Below, in pieces: positions 1 through 11,254 of a DNA stretch of 64,000 nucleotides (positions are counted from its first letter, which is position 1; every line of letters starts with the position of its first letter). The DNA is taken from positions 380,109,331 through 380,173,330 of the forward strand of contig CM042688.1 in assembly GCA_023614405.1 (NCBI GenBank). Reading direction: 5' to 3'. A model generated the notes under the pieces. The model was not told the DNA's origin. It searched no databases and was given only the letters and a program-made list of their open reading frames with translations. Made by a program: the position numbers and the translations under genes. Origin of the DNA: Avena insularis. Taxonomy: Eukaryota; Streptophyta; Magnoliopsida; Poales; Poaceae.

Positions 1-1781
1 TCTTTCCCTAAACCACCACTAGTGTCATTGCATGTGTTTTATTTTACTAAACCACATGAATCCACCAGTGTCATTTGCATGTGTGTTCTTTTCATGAACC
101 ACGACCAGTGTCATTGCCTGTTTGTTATTTTCATAAACCACATGGATCCACCAGTGTCATTGCATATCATTGCATGTGTGTTCTTTTCTTAAACCACCAA
201 TAGAGTCATTACATGCATGTTCTTTTCATAAACCACAACTATAGTCATTGCATGTTTCTTATTCTCATAAACTACATGGAAACACAACTAGAGTCATTGC
301 ATGTGTGTTCGTTTCATCAACCACCACCAGTGTCATTGCATTGTGTTCTTTCCATAAAGCACATGGATCCACCAGAGTCATTTGCATGTGTGTTCTTTTC
401 AATGACCACCACCAGTGTCATTGCATGCGTGTTCCTTTTCTAAACCACATGGATCCACAAGTGTCATTGCATGTCTTTGCATGTGTTCTTTTCCTAAACC
501 ACCACTTGTGTCATTGCATGTGTGTTATTTTACTAAACCACATGTATCCACCAGTGTCAATGCATGTGTGTCCTTTTCATAAACTACCACAAGAGTCATT
601 GCATGTTTGTCCTTTTCCTAAACCATAACTAGAGACATTGCATGTGTGTTCTTTCCCTAAAACATCAGTAGTGTCATTGCATGTGTTTTATTTTACTAAA
701 CTACATGGATCCACCAGTGTCAATGCATGTGTATCCTTTTCATAAACCACCACTAGAGTCATTGCATGTTTGTTCTTTTCCTACACCGCGACTAGAGACA
801 TTGCATGTGTGTTCTTTCCCTAAAACACCACTAGTGTCATTGCATGTGTTTTATTTTACTAAACCACATGGATCCACTAGTTTCATTTGCATGTGTGTTA
901 TTTTCATAAACCACCACCAGTGTCATTGCATGTGTGTTATTTTCCTAAACCACATGGATCCACCAGTGTCATTGCATGTCACTACATGTGTGTTCTTTTC
1001 CTAAACCACCACTAGAGTCATTGCATGCGTGTTCTTTTCATAAACCACAACTATAGTCATTGCATGTTTGTTCTTTTCATAAACCACATGGAACCACAAC
1101 TAGAGTCATTGCATGTGTGTTATTTTCATAAACCACCGCCAGTGTCATTGCATGTGTGTTCTTTCCATAAACCACATTGATCCACCAGAGTCATGTGCAT
1201 GTGTTTTTTTTTCAATGACCACCACCAGTGTCATTGCATGTGTGTTCCTTTCCTAAACCACATGGATCCACCAGTGTCATTGCATGTCTTTGCATGTGTG
1301 TTCTTTTCCTAAACCACCACTAGTGTCATTGCATGTGTGTTATTTTACTAAACCTCATGGATCCACTAGTATCGATGCATGTGTGTCCTTTTCATAAACC
1401 ACCACTAGAGTCATTGCATGTTTGTTCTTTTCCTAAACCACAACTTGAGACATTGCATGTTTGTTCTTTTCCTAAACCACCACTACTGTCATTGCATCTG
1501 TGTTATTTTACTAAACCAAATGGATCCACAAGTGTCATTGCATGTGTGTTCTTTTCCTAAAGCACCACTAGAGTCATTGCATGTGTGTACTTTTCATAAA
1601 CCACAACTAGAGTCATTGCATGTTTGTTCTTTTCATAAACCACATTGATCCACCAGAGTCATTTGCACGTGTGTTCTTTTCATTAACTAGCACCAGTGTC
1701 ATTACATGTTTGTTCCTCTCCTAAACCACATGGATCCACTAGTATCATTGCATATCTTTGCATGTGAGTTCTTTTCCTAAA
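1..1781 (+). repeat. Satellite array, block 1 (39/46-bp units)
   Basis: Head-to-tail imperfect units built around the core AGTCATTGCATGTGTGTTCT followed by CTTTTCCTAAACCACCAC. This left-hand subfamily is rich in TTCATAAACCACAACTA and TATTTTACTAAACC variants and in units with an extra CATGTCTTTG. The array runs off the left edge of the window and is cut at its right end by the first gypsy element, whose target duplication (CTAAA, 1777-1781) is satellite sequence. Short ORFs in this block are by-products of the 39-bp period. I see no gene in it. Confidence 0.95.
1777..1781 (+). other. Target-site duplication, left (CTAAA)
   Basis: CTAAA directly before the 5' LTR repeats exactly after the 3' LTR at 12703-12707. 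It matches the CCTAAACC part of the satellite unit, so the element inserted into an existing satellite array. Confidence 0.92.
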
Positions 1782-2572
1782 TGTTGGGGGATACCCCCGG
1801 GTAGGGTCACGCCAGGGTATAATGGCCGAGTTAGCCGAGGTACGACAAGGTCAAAGCGAATGCTAGCCGAGTCACCTCAAGGCAGGCCGAATCACGGAGT
1901 AACCCGGACCGGAGGATGATCACCTAACTGGGTCCCGGCCGACTTATGTCATATGTCGGCAGGATTTATGTATGTTGTATGCAGGTACAAGTGTGGCCGG
2001 ATTAACCAGGCACGATCCGGGTTATATCAGGCTTGCATGAGAAAGAAGGTATCTCGCTGGTCAAAAGGAGGTCACTGTACGCTGGAGCGTGAGCGAAGCG
2101 GATAGAGGCTAGGATCACCAGGCGTGGCCAACAAGGGTGACGCTGCCTGTGTCGGATGACGCTGGCACCGTAGAGGCTAACGTAGCCTCTGCATGGCTTA
2201 CGATGGGGGAAAGTGACCTGGTCAGTTTACTATTTTGGGAAGAGGCATATTCCCTGGAATATTCCTCCATGTATGCCCTAATTGGAGACCTAGCCACCCC
2301 TATATAAGGAGGGCTAGGGCATCTGTAGAAGAGGGGGGTTGGATTTTACTTGGTTGATTTGTAGAAGAGGGGGGCTAGTGGAGAGAGTAAGAGAGTTCCT
2401 TCTTCCTCCTCTCCCCAACACAGCTCAAGGAGCACTTGTAAACCTTGGATACCTACTGAATACAAAACTTCTGTGTGTGGAATCACCACACTATCCCTCC
2501 CAGGGTTCCTCTAGTGCATATTGTCCCCACCTCTATCCTATCCATGGCACCTGCCGTGACACCACCACGATA
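1782..2572 (+). repeat. 5' LTR of the first gypsy element
   Basis: Starts TGTTGGGGGATACC and ends CACCACGATA. The matching end of the 3' LTR is CACCACGACA, so the terminal CA has mutated to TA here. It carries a TATA-like TATATAAGG at 2301 and is 791 bp long against 800 bp for the 3' copy. The copies also differ by a small rearranged stretch around 2355-2380 versus 12478-12512. Confidence 0.93.
2301..2309 (+). promoter_or_regulatory. TATA-like box in the 5' LTR
   Basis: TATATAAGG lies about 270 bp before the LTR end, the expected place for a retrotransposon promoter at the U3/R boundary. The same motif is at 12423-12431 in the 3' LTR. The call rests on motif and position only. Confidence 0.55.
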
Positions 2573-2574
2573 GT

Positions 2575-2592
2575 TGGCGCCCACCGTGGGGC
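2575..2592 (+). other. Primer-binding site of the first gypsy element
   Basis: TGGCGCCCACCGTGGGGC begins two bases after the 5' LTR. The TGGCGCC start right after an LTR is typical of a plant gypsy tRNA-primer site. I did not check which tRNA it matches. Confidence 0.7.
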
Positions 2593-2890
2593 TAGCGGCG
2601 CTAGCAAGATTGAAGATCCGGACGGGAAACCTCATCGGCACCGGCGAGCGCATCGTCTCCGGGCTTGTTCAGCGCTTTGGAGCACTGGACTTTGTCAGCG
2701 ACAATGCTGGCTGCTTCGGCAAACGCCCCCTCCGCGCAACAGCCTCTTCGTCAAGCTTGGCGCACACAAGATCTACGTAGATGTTGATGTGTCGTGTGTT
2801 CACCTGCGGCACGTCGTCGAGGGAAGCGAACCACCCCTTAGCACGGTTCACGGGGCGCATATCACTCACTCCCCTAACCGCGCCGAAGTG

Positions 2891-4900
2891 ATGATGACAG
2901 CGCCTGGCGCTGGCGCGAGCAAGGATCCGGCACCAGATCCGGAGGTAACACCCAAGGCACCGAGGAAAAGTAGAGGTCCTCCACTAGAGAGGCCAGAGAA
3001 CGTGCTGCAGCAGGCGATAGATAGCTTAGAGAGCCCCATAGCACCTGCAGTAGATCTGGCTCAGGCACAGGCCGAGTTAGAGGAAACTAGGCAGAAAATA
3101 CTAGAGGGTGTAAAAAAGATAGCCGCGGCTCAGCAGCTGTTAAACATGACACTGCGTGAGTACGCAAGAGTGAATAAGGTAGATGCTATAAAAGTTAAAG
3201 GGAAAAACCTCATCAGTGAAATGAACAAAGAGGGTGATACTAGAGTTGAGGAGTCAGAGAACTTTCTGTCCGCGGGGCTGCTGAAGTACAGTACGCCGGC
3301 AAAGAACCTCAGAGCAGCAGATGCAACTGCATCCGAGTTAGAGGGTTTGACGGGTGAGGCCCGACAAAGACAGCAGGAAAGAGTTAATGAGTTAGTTCGG
3401 ATCGCTAACAGACAAAATGAAGAGTTGCTCAGGGCTAACCCGGCAAGGGCTGGGGCATGCAAAGTTGTTCATTCAGCTATAGGTAACCCGGAGAAATCAG
3501 CTGGAGCTGCATCATCCCCTCATGGAGACCCAAGAAGAGAGGAAGTGGTAACCTCAGCGAGGAGAAACAAACAAATAGTCCCCTATGACCCGGCAAGGAC
3601 AGGGAAAGGAAAAGCAATGCAGGCAAATGATGATCGATGAAGTGTTAGCCGAGGCGAGGCTGGCCGAGGTAACTGCGACCAAGGCAATGCCGGTAAAGGA
3701 AATGCTATAAACGGCAATGCCGGACAACGCAACTCGGCGGGAGCAGGGCAACCGCAGCAGCGGAATATACCACGGCAAGAGCAAAGTACCGGCCGAGGTA
3801 TGCAACAGAGAGGCGCTCCATGAGAGCAAGACAGATACAATGATGGTGATTCAGAAATGGTGAACGCAGGATACCCAAGGCCGTACTATCACGTGAGAGG
3901 GTCAAGATTGGGAAGCAGGGACTTGATGCCTGACGATGCTAGGTTAAAACTGGATCGGCTTTATAGGTCAGAGCAAATTGAGTGTCAAGGTCCTCCGGGT
4001 CCGGCGTGTTTTGGGCCCCGGATCCTGAAGGAACCTCCGGTACCGAACTTCCAATTACCCAGAGGCACGAAAACATATGAAGGAAGCACCAAGCCAGAGG
4101 ATTGGTTGATCAACTATGCTACAACAGTGAAAATTGCTACAGGCAACTTGAGATGGGCTGTGAGATATGTACCTCAGATGCTGGAGGGGCCAGCAAGGGT
4201 ATGGCTAAACAATTTGCCACCCGGAAGTATCAACTGTTGGATCGATTTTGAGGAAATGTTTGTCAGTAACTTCTCGAGCACGTATCAGAGGCCTAAGAGA
4301 CCAAATGAAATAGACAGGGAGTTCTTGACCCACTGGTGCACCGTGAGAAACTCATGTGAGGGCGTGATCGAGTCCCAGGCAATAGCTTGGTTTGCACAAG
4401 GGTGTAGATATGCAAGCATGCTGTGGTAGAGGCTACAAAGGGATATGCCAGCTACACTGGTAGAGACGATCCAGATTGCTAATTCATATGCCTTGGGTGA
4501 TCCGACTCAACCTAGGCTTGTGTCAAACGAGTCAAATGAGGAGTACTACCAGCGAGATGGAGCTGGATCATCCCGGTGGAATGATTACTAGGGTAAGAGA
4601 AGAGATGATAGACCGGATTACTGGTACAGTTCGCAACAAGTTGCTGCTGTAAATCAAGATCAACCCGGAGCAGGGAGTAATCAACGTCAGAAAGCTGGAG
4701 GGAAACAATGGACTCTGAGAAATGATGGCAAGAAAACTTGGACGCCAGAGCAGAAGAAACAGTGGCAAGAAAAGAAGGACCGGCCGAGGTATACCTATGA
4801 GGTAATGCTGGATCAACCGAGTAAATTTCACACGCTAAATCCCCGGTGGGTCACACGACTCGTCAATGTGAGTGGATGAGGAAGATAGAACAAAGTGGTT
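2891..4900 (+). pseudogene. gag polyprotein pseudogene (Ty3/gypsy)
   Basis: The open frame from the LTR to 3640 holds a plausible gag start at 2891 (MMTAPGAGASKD) and a charged, helical stretch from about 3000 to 3470 rich in Gln, Glu and Arg, likely a coiled coil. After frame breaks near 3640-3860, the 3857-4429 frame carries the retrotransposon-gag capsid core, with PEDWLINYATTVKIATG, GPARVWLNNLPPGSI and FEEMFVSNFSSTYQRP. A TAG at 4427-4429 interrupts it, but the same frame continues with RLQRDMPATLVETIQ. A remnant of a CCHC-like knuckle follows near 4820-4880 (SKFH then TRQCEWM in another frame); the first Cys position reads Ser. Several stops and frameshifts mean no functional Gag. The ATG at 2339 lies inside the LTR and is unlikely to be the true start. 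Confidence 0.82.
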
Positions 4901-5133
4901 CGGGGAATGCTCAGGCACCTCAGAATGATCAACCTCGGCAGGAGTTACCCCGGCAACAATTGCTCTCTAGAGCAAACACGCAATAGTTAATGTTGTCACC
5001 CCCTCCGCCGAGGTATGAAAATCATGAGAGAAGGGATGCAGTGCATCAGGTGGAAAATCAGCATCAGCCAGATCAAATGTATCCCGGAAATGAAGGGAGA
5101 AATGAATACAGAGAGCATCACTAGAGTTACTGT

Positions 5134-5886
5134 GTGTTTACCACAGAGGAAACAGATAGAACGAGTTTGCAGCGCCGACATATGGAGGTGAATGCGGTAA
5201 TGCCGGCAGTGACAAGGTTTATGCCTTGGTCGGATCAGGAAATTACTTGGAATATGAAGGATCATCCCAAGCTTATGCCAAGCCCTGGTTCGTACGCGTT
5301 GGTGCTGGACCCAACGTTCATCGGGCCAAATATAAATGTGAGATTCTCCAAGGTGCTGATTGACAATGGTAGCAGCATCAATATCATGTATGTGGATACG
5401 ATGCGCAAGTTGGGCATCTCGGAGAACATGCTCGAGGCCACAAGAACGACTTTCCATGGTATTGTGCCGGGCATTTCCTGTGAACCCATTGGCAAAGTCC
5501 GGGTTGACGTATTGTTCGGCACACGAGATAACTGCCGAACTGAGAATTTGGAGTCTGAGGTTGTGAACTTGGAAAGTGCGTATCACGCATTACTCGACAG
5601 ACCAGCACTGAAAAAGTTCATGGCAAGTGGTCACATCCGTTACTTGAAGATGAAGTTTCCCGACCCAGATGGAGTAATTACCATAGCTGGAGATTTCCCA
5701 CGTTCCATTGAGTGTGCGTCAGCCGGTTCTAACCTGGCCGAGTCACTCGTGATTGCGCAAGAGAAAAGAAAGATACAGGAAGTGGCGGCATTGGCTCAGT
5801 ACGCGCAGCAGTATATGCCGGCGTTGAGTAACCCGCATGGAAGTGTCTCATTTCAAGCAACAAAGAACAAAGAAAGTGCCTGTTGA
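5134..5886 (+). pseudogene. Retropepsin-like aspartic protease region of pol
   Basis: The protease would cleave the Gag-Pol polyprotein in the virus-like particle. A 250-residue open frame contains SYALVLDPTFIGPNINVRFSKV followed by LIDNGSSINIMYVDTMRKLG. That is the active-site Asp loop of plant Ty3/gypsy proteases (usually D-S/T/G-G), here with Asn after the Asp. Downstream HALLDRPALKKFMA is the conserved segment before the pol linker. The frame then shifts near 5860-5880. The expected continuation (DDLFRERTITIGAGLNEK) is read in the next frame and meets a TAG at 5939-5941. The domain is probably near-complete but sits in a broken polyprotein. Confidence 0.8.
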
Positions 5887-7173
5887 TGATCTGTTCCGAG
5901 AGCGCACCATAACAATTGGTGCCGGGTTAAATGAAAAATAGGAAAGCGAGCTCTTCAACTTCCTCTGTGAGAATCGGGATATCTTTGCTTGGTCCAGACA
6001 GGACTTGCAAGGTGTTCCGAGGGAGTTGGCCGAGCACTCTTTGAATGTGAGACTCGGAGCAAAGCCGGTGAAGCAACCTCTCCGCCGCTTCGCCGAAGAT
6101 AGGAGAAAAGTCATTGGAGATGAGATAACTCGGCTCCTAGCAGCTGGGTTTATCATGGAAGTACTTTACCCGGATTGGCTATCTAATCCGGTGCTTGTGG
6201 AAAAGAAAAAAGATGATCCGAATGTGGCAGTGGTTTGGCGTTTGTGTATCGATTACACGAACCTGAATAAGGCATGTCCAAAAGATCCGTTTCCACTGCC
6301 AAGGATAGATCAGGTCATAGATTCTACTGCTAGGTGTGAACTGTTATCATTCATAGATGCATATTCTGGTTTCCACCAAATACCTCTGAATCCTAGCGAT
6401 AAAATAAAGACTTCCTTCATCACCCCGTATGGGCTTATTGCTATCGCACCATGCCTTTTGGTTTACGTAATGCAGGGGCAACGTACCAAAGATGTATGCA
6501 AAAATGTTTGCATGATCAAATTGGTGGAAATGTGCAAGTATATGTGGATGATGTGGTTATAAAAACCAAGGAAAGCAAAACGCTCCTTGAAGATATTAGG
6601 CAAACATTTGTGAACCTAAGGAGATTCCAGATGAAGCTTAACCCGGAGAAATGTACCTTCGGTGTCCCGGCTGGAAAATTACTCGGATTTCTTGTCTCCA
6701 GCCAAGGTATCAAAGTTAACCCGACGAAAATCCGACCCATAGAGAGAATGGAATTGCCGAAGTGTCTTAATGACACCCAGAAATTCACTAGTTTCCTGGC
6801 ATCTTTAAGTCAGTTTATATGTCATATGGGAGAAAAGGCATTGCCTCTCTATCAACTAATGAAAAAAGCGGACAAGTTCGTATGGACGCCGCAGGCCAAT
6901 GAAGCCTTCATCCAATTAAAGAAAATGTTAGCCACTGCACCAGCGTTAGCCTCTCCACTATCAAAAGAGGCAATGTTGCTCTATATAGCCGCAACCAACC
7001 GAGCTGTAAGTGCAGTGGCGGTGGTAGAGCGCGATGAAGAGGGTAAGTCAGTGCAAAGGCCAGTATATTACCTAAGGGAGGTATTATCCGCATCAAAGCA
7101 AAACTATCCTCACTATCAGAAAATGGAATATGGTGTGTACATGTCGGCAAAGAAGCTAAAGCACTACTTTTAA
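5885..7173 (+). pseudogene. Reverse transcriptase and RNase H1-like region of pol
   Basis: The RT would copy the element RNA to DNA. From about 5945 the frame reads SELFNFLCENRDIFAWS, then the RT core with WRLCIDYTNLNKACPKDPFPLP and FIDAYSGFHQIPLNP. A one-base loss near 6430, in the codons after TPYG, shifts the frame. MPFGLRNAGATYQRCMQKCL and the catalytic box VYVDDVVIKTK resume at 6451. The connection and RNase H segments follow (FTSFLASLSQFICHMGEKALP, then RPVYYLREVLSASKQNYPHY). A TAA at 7171-7173 ends this frame, but coding similarity continues in frame beyond it. The catalytic YVDD is intact; the gene is dead through the frameshift and stops. Confidence 0.88.
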
Positions 7174-7711
7174 GAACACCCCATCAAAGTGATATGTGAA
7201 GCCCCCATATCTGAGATAATGAGTAACAAGGATGCAAGTGGCCAAATTGCAAAATGGGCAATTGAGCTAGCCCCTTATGCTCTGCAATACGATTGGAGAG
7301 ATGCGATCAAGTCTCAGGCTGTGGCCGACTTTTTCATGGATTGGGCCGAGATGCAGTATGAACCACCATTGCCAGATCCGAACTACTGGAGAATGCATTT
7401 TGACGGATCAAAGACAAAAACCGGGTTAGGCGCCGAAGTTGTACTTACCTCACCAAAGAATGACCAGCTGAAGTATGTGCTGCAAATCCATTTCGCAGCG
7501 TCAAACAATGTCGCTGAATATGAAGCACTTGTGCATGGGCTCAAAGTGGCAAAAGAAATTGGGATACGTCGGATACAATGCTTTGGCAACTCGGATTTGG
7601 TAGTTCAGCAAGTCTCGGGGCAATGGGACGCTCTTGATCCGAACATGGCATTGTACAGATTCCGTGTGCAAAAGATATCTGGGTACATTGAGGGATGCGA
7701 GTTGTGGATCT
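7174..7711 (+). pseudogene. Second (archaeal-type) RNase H domain, truncated
   Basis: This continues in the RT frame after the TAA at 7171. KWAIELAPYALQYDWRDAIKSQ leads into a second RNase H module with three acidic positions visible: Asp in MHFDGSKTKTG, Glu in NVAEYEALVHG and Asp in GNSDLVVQQV. The last catalytic Asp and the end of the domain are missing. The frame ends after SGYIEGCELWI at a TAG. From there on the sequence reads as the 3' end of an antisense ORF, and no integrase (HHCC, DDE) follows on either strand. A dual RNase H is a hallmark of Tat-type Ty3/gypsy elements. The abrupt end suggests an internal deletion that removed integrase. Confidence 0.8.
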
Positions 7712-10700
7712 AGGTCAGCTCCTTGGTGCAGTTGTCACGCCTCTTCCGGAGTTGCACAAGTTTTGTATTTGCCGACTCAAGCTTAGTGTCGGCCTCCTTC
7801 AGCAGTTCTTGATCTTTGGAAATTTGAAGGTTGAGACGTTCGCGCTTCAGTAAAGTCTTGGCCAGCTTTATCTAGCTCGGTTTTGTGGAGCGCCTTGAGC
7901 TTCCTCATCTCTGCCTTGAGCTTGGCAATTTCATCATCCTTGGTCCGGAGAAGGGCGAGCTCATCATCCTTCTCCTTAAGTTCGGCTTGATGCTGCCCTG
8001 CTTGTTCGAGAAAATGCAGCATCATATCAGGCACGGGCACACTATCTTCAAGAGATGCTGAAACAGTTTGTTGACCCGGCAAAGCCGAGGTATGAATATT
8101 TGCTGAGCTCAAGAGAAGGGAAAGAGGGCACAGAAATTAAGTAACCGAAGTGACTTACCTTTTATCTGGTCCAAGTTTTTCCTCATGAGGATGTTCTCGG
8201 CCTCCACTCCAGCTGTCCAATCCGAATAACAGATTAGTTCGGCAGGAAAAGACAAAGAAAGTTGGAAAAAAGCCAAGGAAAAAACTTACCCCGTTTCTCA
8301 AAGTCAGTGAGAAGCGTAGAATGTTTCGAACGCAGTGCTTTATGTGTGTCCAAGAGGCGTTGAAACTCAGTGCTCCGGCGGTTGGTAGTCACCTAAAAAA
8401 GAGCAAGAATAGCTTAGTCATGTCCATATTCGAAGTGTACAAGATCCGGGCCAAGTGGAACTTAACCCGGCTCTAGGTGTGTGCATATTCGAAGTGTACA
8501 AGATCCGGGCCAAGTGGAACTTAACCCGGCTCTAGGTGTGTGCATATTCGAAGTGTACAAGATCCGGGACAAGTGGAACTTAACCCGACTCTAGGTGTGT
8601 GCATATTCGAAGTGTACAAGATCCGGGCCAAGTGGAACTTAACCCGGCTCTAGGTGTGTGCATATTCGAAGTTAATAAGAAGCTACGTTAATTCTCTAAG
8701 GAGCATCCGGCCGAGTAACAAGTTACTCCCCCGGAGGCTCGGTGACTAATGGTTATATGACTAAGCACTAGTACATGTTAAAGAAAAGACGAAGTAGCGT
8801 ACCTCCATCATCCGGCCGGCAAGGTTGATAGCCTTGGCAGCTGTGTTCATCTGCACTGCAAACTCGGCAGGCCCGAATTTCTCCAGGAGATCGTCGTTAT
8901 TGACGAACTCCGCCTTGTTCCAGTTATTAACGATCTCGATCAAGGCCGGAGGATAGCGTTGTCCGCTAAGCATGTGGGGCGTGATCAAACCCTTGGTGTG
9001 GGCCTCTTTCCTCTCAACTTGTGCAGCAGCGGGGCTGGTGTGCAGAACAAGTTGCACATCAGCTGACCCGACAGAGGTGTCTTTCTTTGGTGGTGTCTTC
9101 TTCGGAAGCATGGACGCAAGTGTACGCTGTCTAGCCTCGATAGATGCTGCCCTGGCAGCGTCAGAAGCCTTCTTGCCCTTGGGATTCTGCTGAGAGGTTG
9201 AGGTTTGTGCTGCAGATTTGCCCTTGGGCATAGCCTTGGTGCTAGCCTTGGTGTTGGTTGTGTCTTCTCGCCGAGCCTTGGTAGACTCGGACGAGGCGGA
9301 GGGAGTTGGTGTTGCTGCTGTTGGTGCTGGCGTTGGAGCTTGTGCTGGTGTTTGTCTTGGCAAGGGTGTTGTTGGTACCTCGGAGGTAGCTGGTTGCGGC
9401 TGAGCCCAGGTGGAGCTGGGAGCATCTACTGCTCCAGCAGAGCCACTTCCCCTTGCACCGAGGTTTCCCTCCTCTGGACGAGGCGGGCTAGAACCCGGAG
9501 CAGCCACTGAACCCTCCTGAATGGGGCTCAGCGGGCGAGATTCATCGCCACGAGGGGGAGAGGGGCTATGCTGGAGTGGAGAAGCAATACCGGATCCGCT
9601 CCGAGGTACCTCCACCGTAGCCCTGCCGAATAAACGATGAACAATAAGTTACAACAGAAGAAAAGCACGAAGAAGAAAATTGTATAAGGGAGAGGTGACT
9701 TACTCGTCAGAAGTCAATGGCTCCTTGGGTTTTCGAGCTCTCCGAGCTGTGGCCTTAGTCGTAGGCTTGGTGGCGGCTTTGTCTGTGGACTTCATTCGCC
9801 TCTTGGTTGGCTTAGGAGGTCCGGAGGAAGAAGCAGAAGCGGCTCCCCTTTTCTTTGACGCGGCCGGGACAGGCTCGCCCGTGGCGAGAGGAGTATCTAC
9901 CCACCCGGGTTAGCTGATGCCGGAAAGGCGTAAGAAAGGGGGAAAGCATCAAATGCTTCCATCACCTCAACGTCGGAATCATCTTCATCCTCAGGCCAAT
10001 CCCTTAAGGAAGTGAAGTTACCGGTGGGTCGCTTGGTAGCATCGGGGAACGGCAGGAACATCTCCTGATCCGGCTCCTCCTCATTCGGGGCATCTCGATC
10101 ATTTGCCCACTTGAGAGAAGTCTCGGTGCCATCCTCGAGGGTTTGTTGAAGATACAACAAAGAGGAAAATGCAAAGGGATCAAATAAACAACAAATTCCG
10201 ACATATGATATAACTCGGAAAAAGATTGGATCACGAGATTTACCACAGGAGGACGCTTATCTCAGCAGAAGTGCTCGATCCCCCACTCCCAATCAGCGGA
10301 GAAGTTTTTGTCAGTGGTGAAGAGGGCCTTGACTCGGCGGAATATCTCGGTATTGCTCAACTCGAATGAGGAGGTCCGGTTGGGGTCAAGGCGCCAGCTC
10401 ATGTGGCAAAGTTTATGTGTGCCTTTCTAGAGAGGGGAGATCCGGTTGCGGACGAAAGTGATCATCGCATCCTCGTTGCGTAGCCCCACATCCTTTAGCT
10501 CCTGGAACCGTTTGTTGACTTGGTTCGCTAGGACAGTGGGTTTCTTGGAGATCTGGTCCCAGAGATCCGGATTAGGAGGACCTGGAACGTAGGGGCGTAG
10601 CCGGATCAGATCTTCAGTCGTGCCATTTCTGACATAAAAGAAGGTTTGGGCCTAGCCCTTGCAAGAATCAAGCCCCATGACTCGGGGAAAGATGGACTGT

Positions 10701-11254
10701 TTTCGGGGAGAAATGGAAGCTACACCGAACTGCGTAAATTGTTTGTCCTCCGGGTCAAGCTCCTTATTCGGAATCATGTTCCGGCGAAGACCGAAAAACT
10801 GGATCCAGAGCTCCTTAGTGGGCCACAATCCGACATAGCCCTCTATGGTAGAGGCAAAGGAAGAAAGAGAGGTGATGGCATTCGCTAGAAGGTGGTGCGG
10901 TTGAAGCTCATAGGTGTTGAGCCAATCGTGGAAGAAATCGCTAACGGGGAGGCCGAACCCACGCTAGAAGTGGGAGAGGAACACTACGAACTCACCTGGA
11001 TTAGGTGAGGGAGCAAGTTCCTCGGCGGCGAGACGGGCAACCACGCCCTCCGGGATGCGCCGGGTGCGGTACAACCAATCTAGGTCATCCTGGCACACCT
11101 AGGTGCTTGCCCAGGCGCTACGTTTGGCCTTCTCCGCCTCCTCCTCCATCTCCGCCTCCACGATGGCGAGCTCTTCCTCTGTCATGTCTAGGTCGCTATC
11201 CTCGCCGGCCCTATCAGAGGTGGGGGGCAGTGCCTTGGACTAGCGCGGACCCAT
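7711..11254 (-). pseudogene. Antisense multi-exon ORF of the gypsy element: putative 'gypsy-type transposon' domain plus coiled coil
   Basis: Read on the minus strand from ATG at 11254. An acidic start (DSDLDMTEEELAIVEAEMEEE) is followed, to about 10260, by a domain with NTYELQPHHLLANAITSLSSF, VGLWPTKELWIQFFGLRRNM and NKRFQELKDVGLRNEDAMI. This resembles the grass 'putative gypsy type transposon' domain (PF04195-like, from memory). Next come an acidic exon (10160-9897), a basic Pro/Ala/Ser-rich linker (about 9900-8760) and a coiled coil (8112-7711) with KEKDDELALLRTKDDEIAKLKAEM and LLKEADTKLESANTKLVQL. GTAAGT-type donors and AG acceptors (for example donor near 9703, acceptor near 9626) suggest introns. 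At least five in-frame stops lie in the first domain. Known Tat-type elements carry antisense ORFs of this kind; the function is unknown. Confidence 0.7.
8425..8672 (+). repeat. 59-bp tandem repeat, about 4.2 copies
   Basis: Copies begin at 8425, 8484, 8543 and 8602, each with CATATTCGAAGTGTACAAGA, and a partial copy starts at 8661. They are almost identical, differing at only a few positions (for example GGGCC versus GGGAC). The repeat lies between two putative exons of the antisense ORF, in the 3' half of the gypsy element. Tandem repeats in this position are known for Tat/Ogre-type elements. Confidence 0.95.

Noticed and set aside
1..1781. POU/octamer-like ATTTGCAT and RY-like CATGCA motifs in satellite units as regulatory sites
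   Set aside because: They arise from a one-base variant of the repeat core. Short motifs in hundreds of units are expected and are no evidence of regulation.
2339..2890. Coding start of gag at the ATG at 2339
   Set aside because: This ATG is inside the 5' LTR and the frame crosses the LTR end and primer site. The ATG at 2891 is more plausible.
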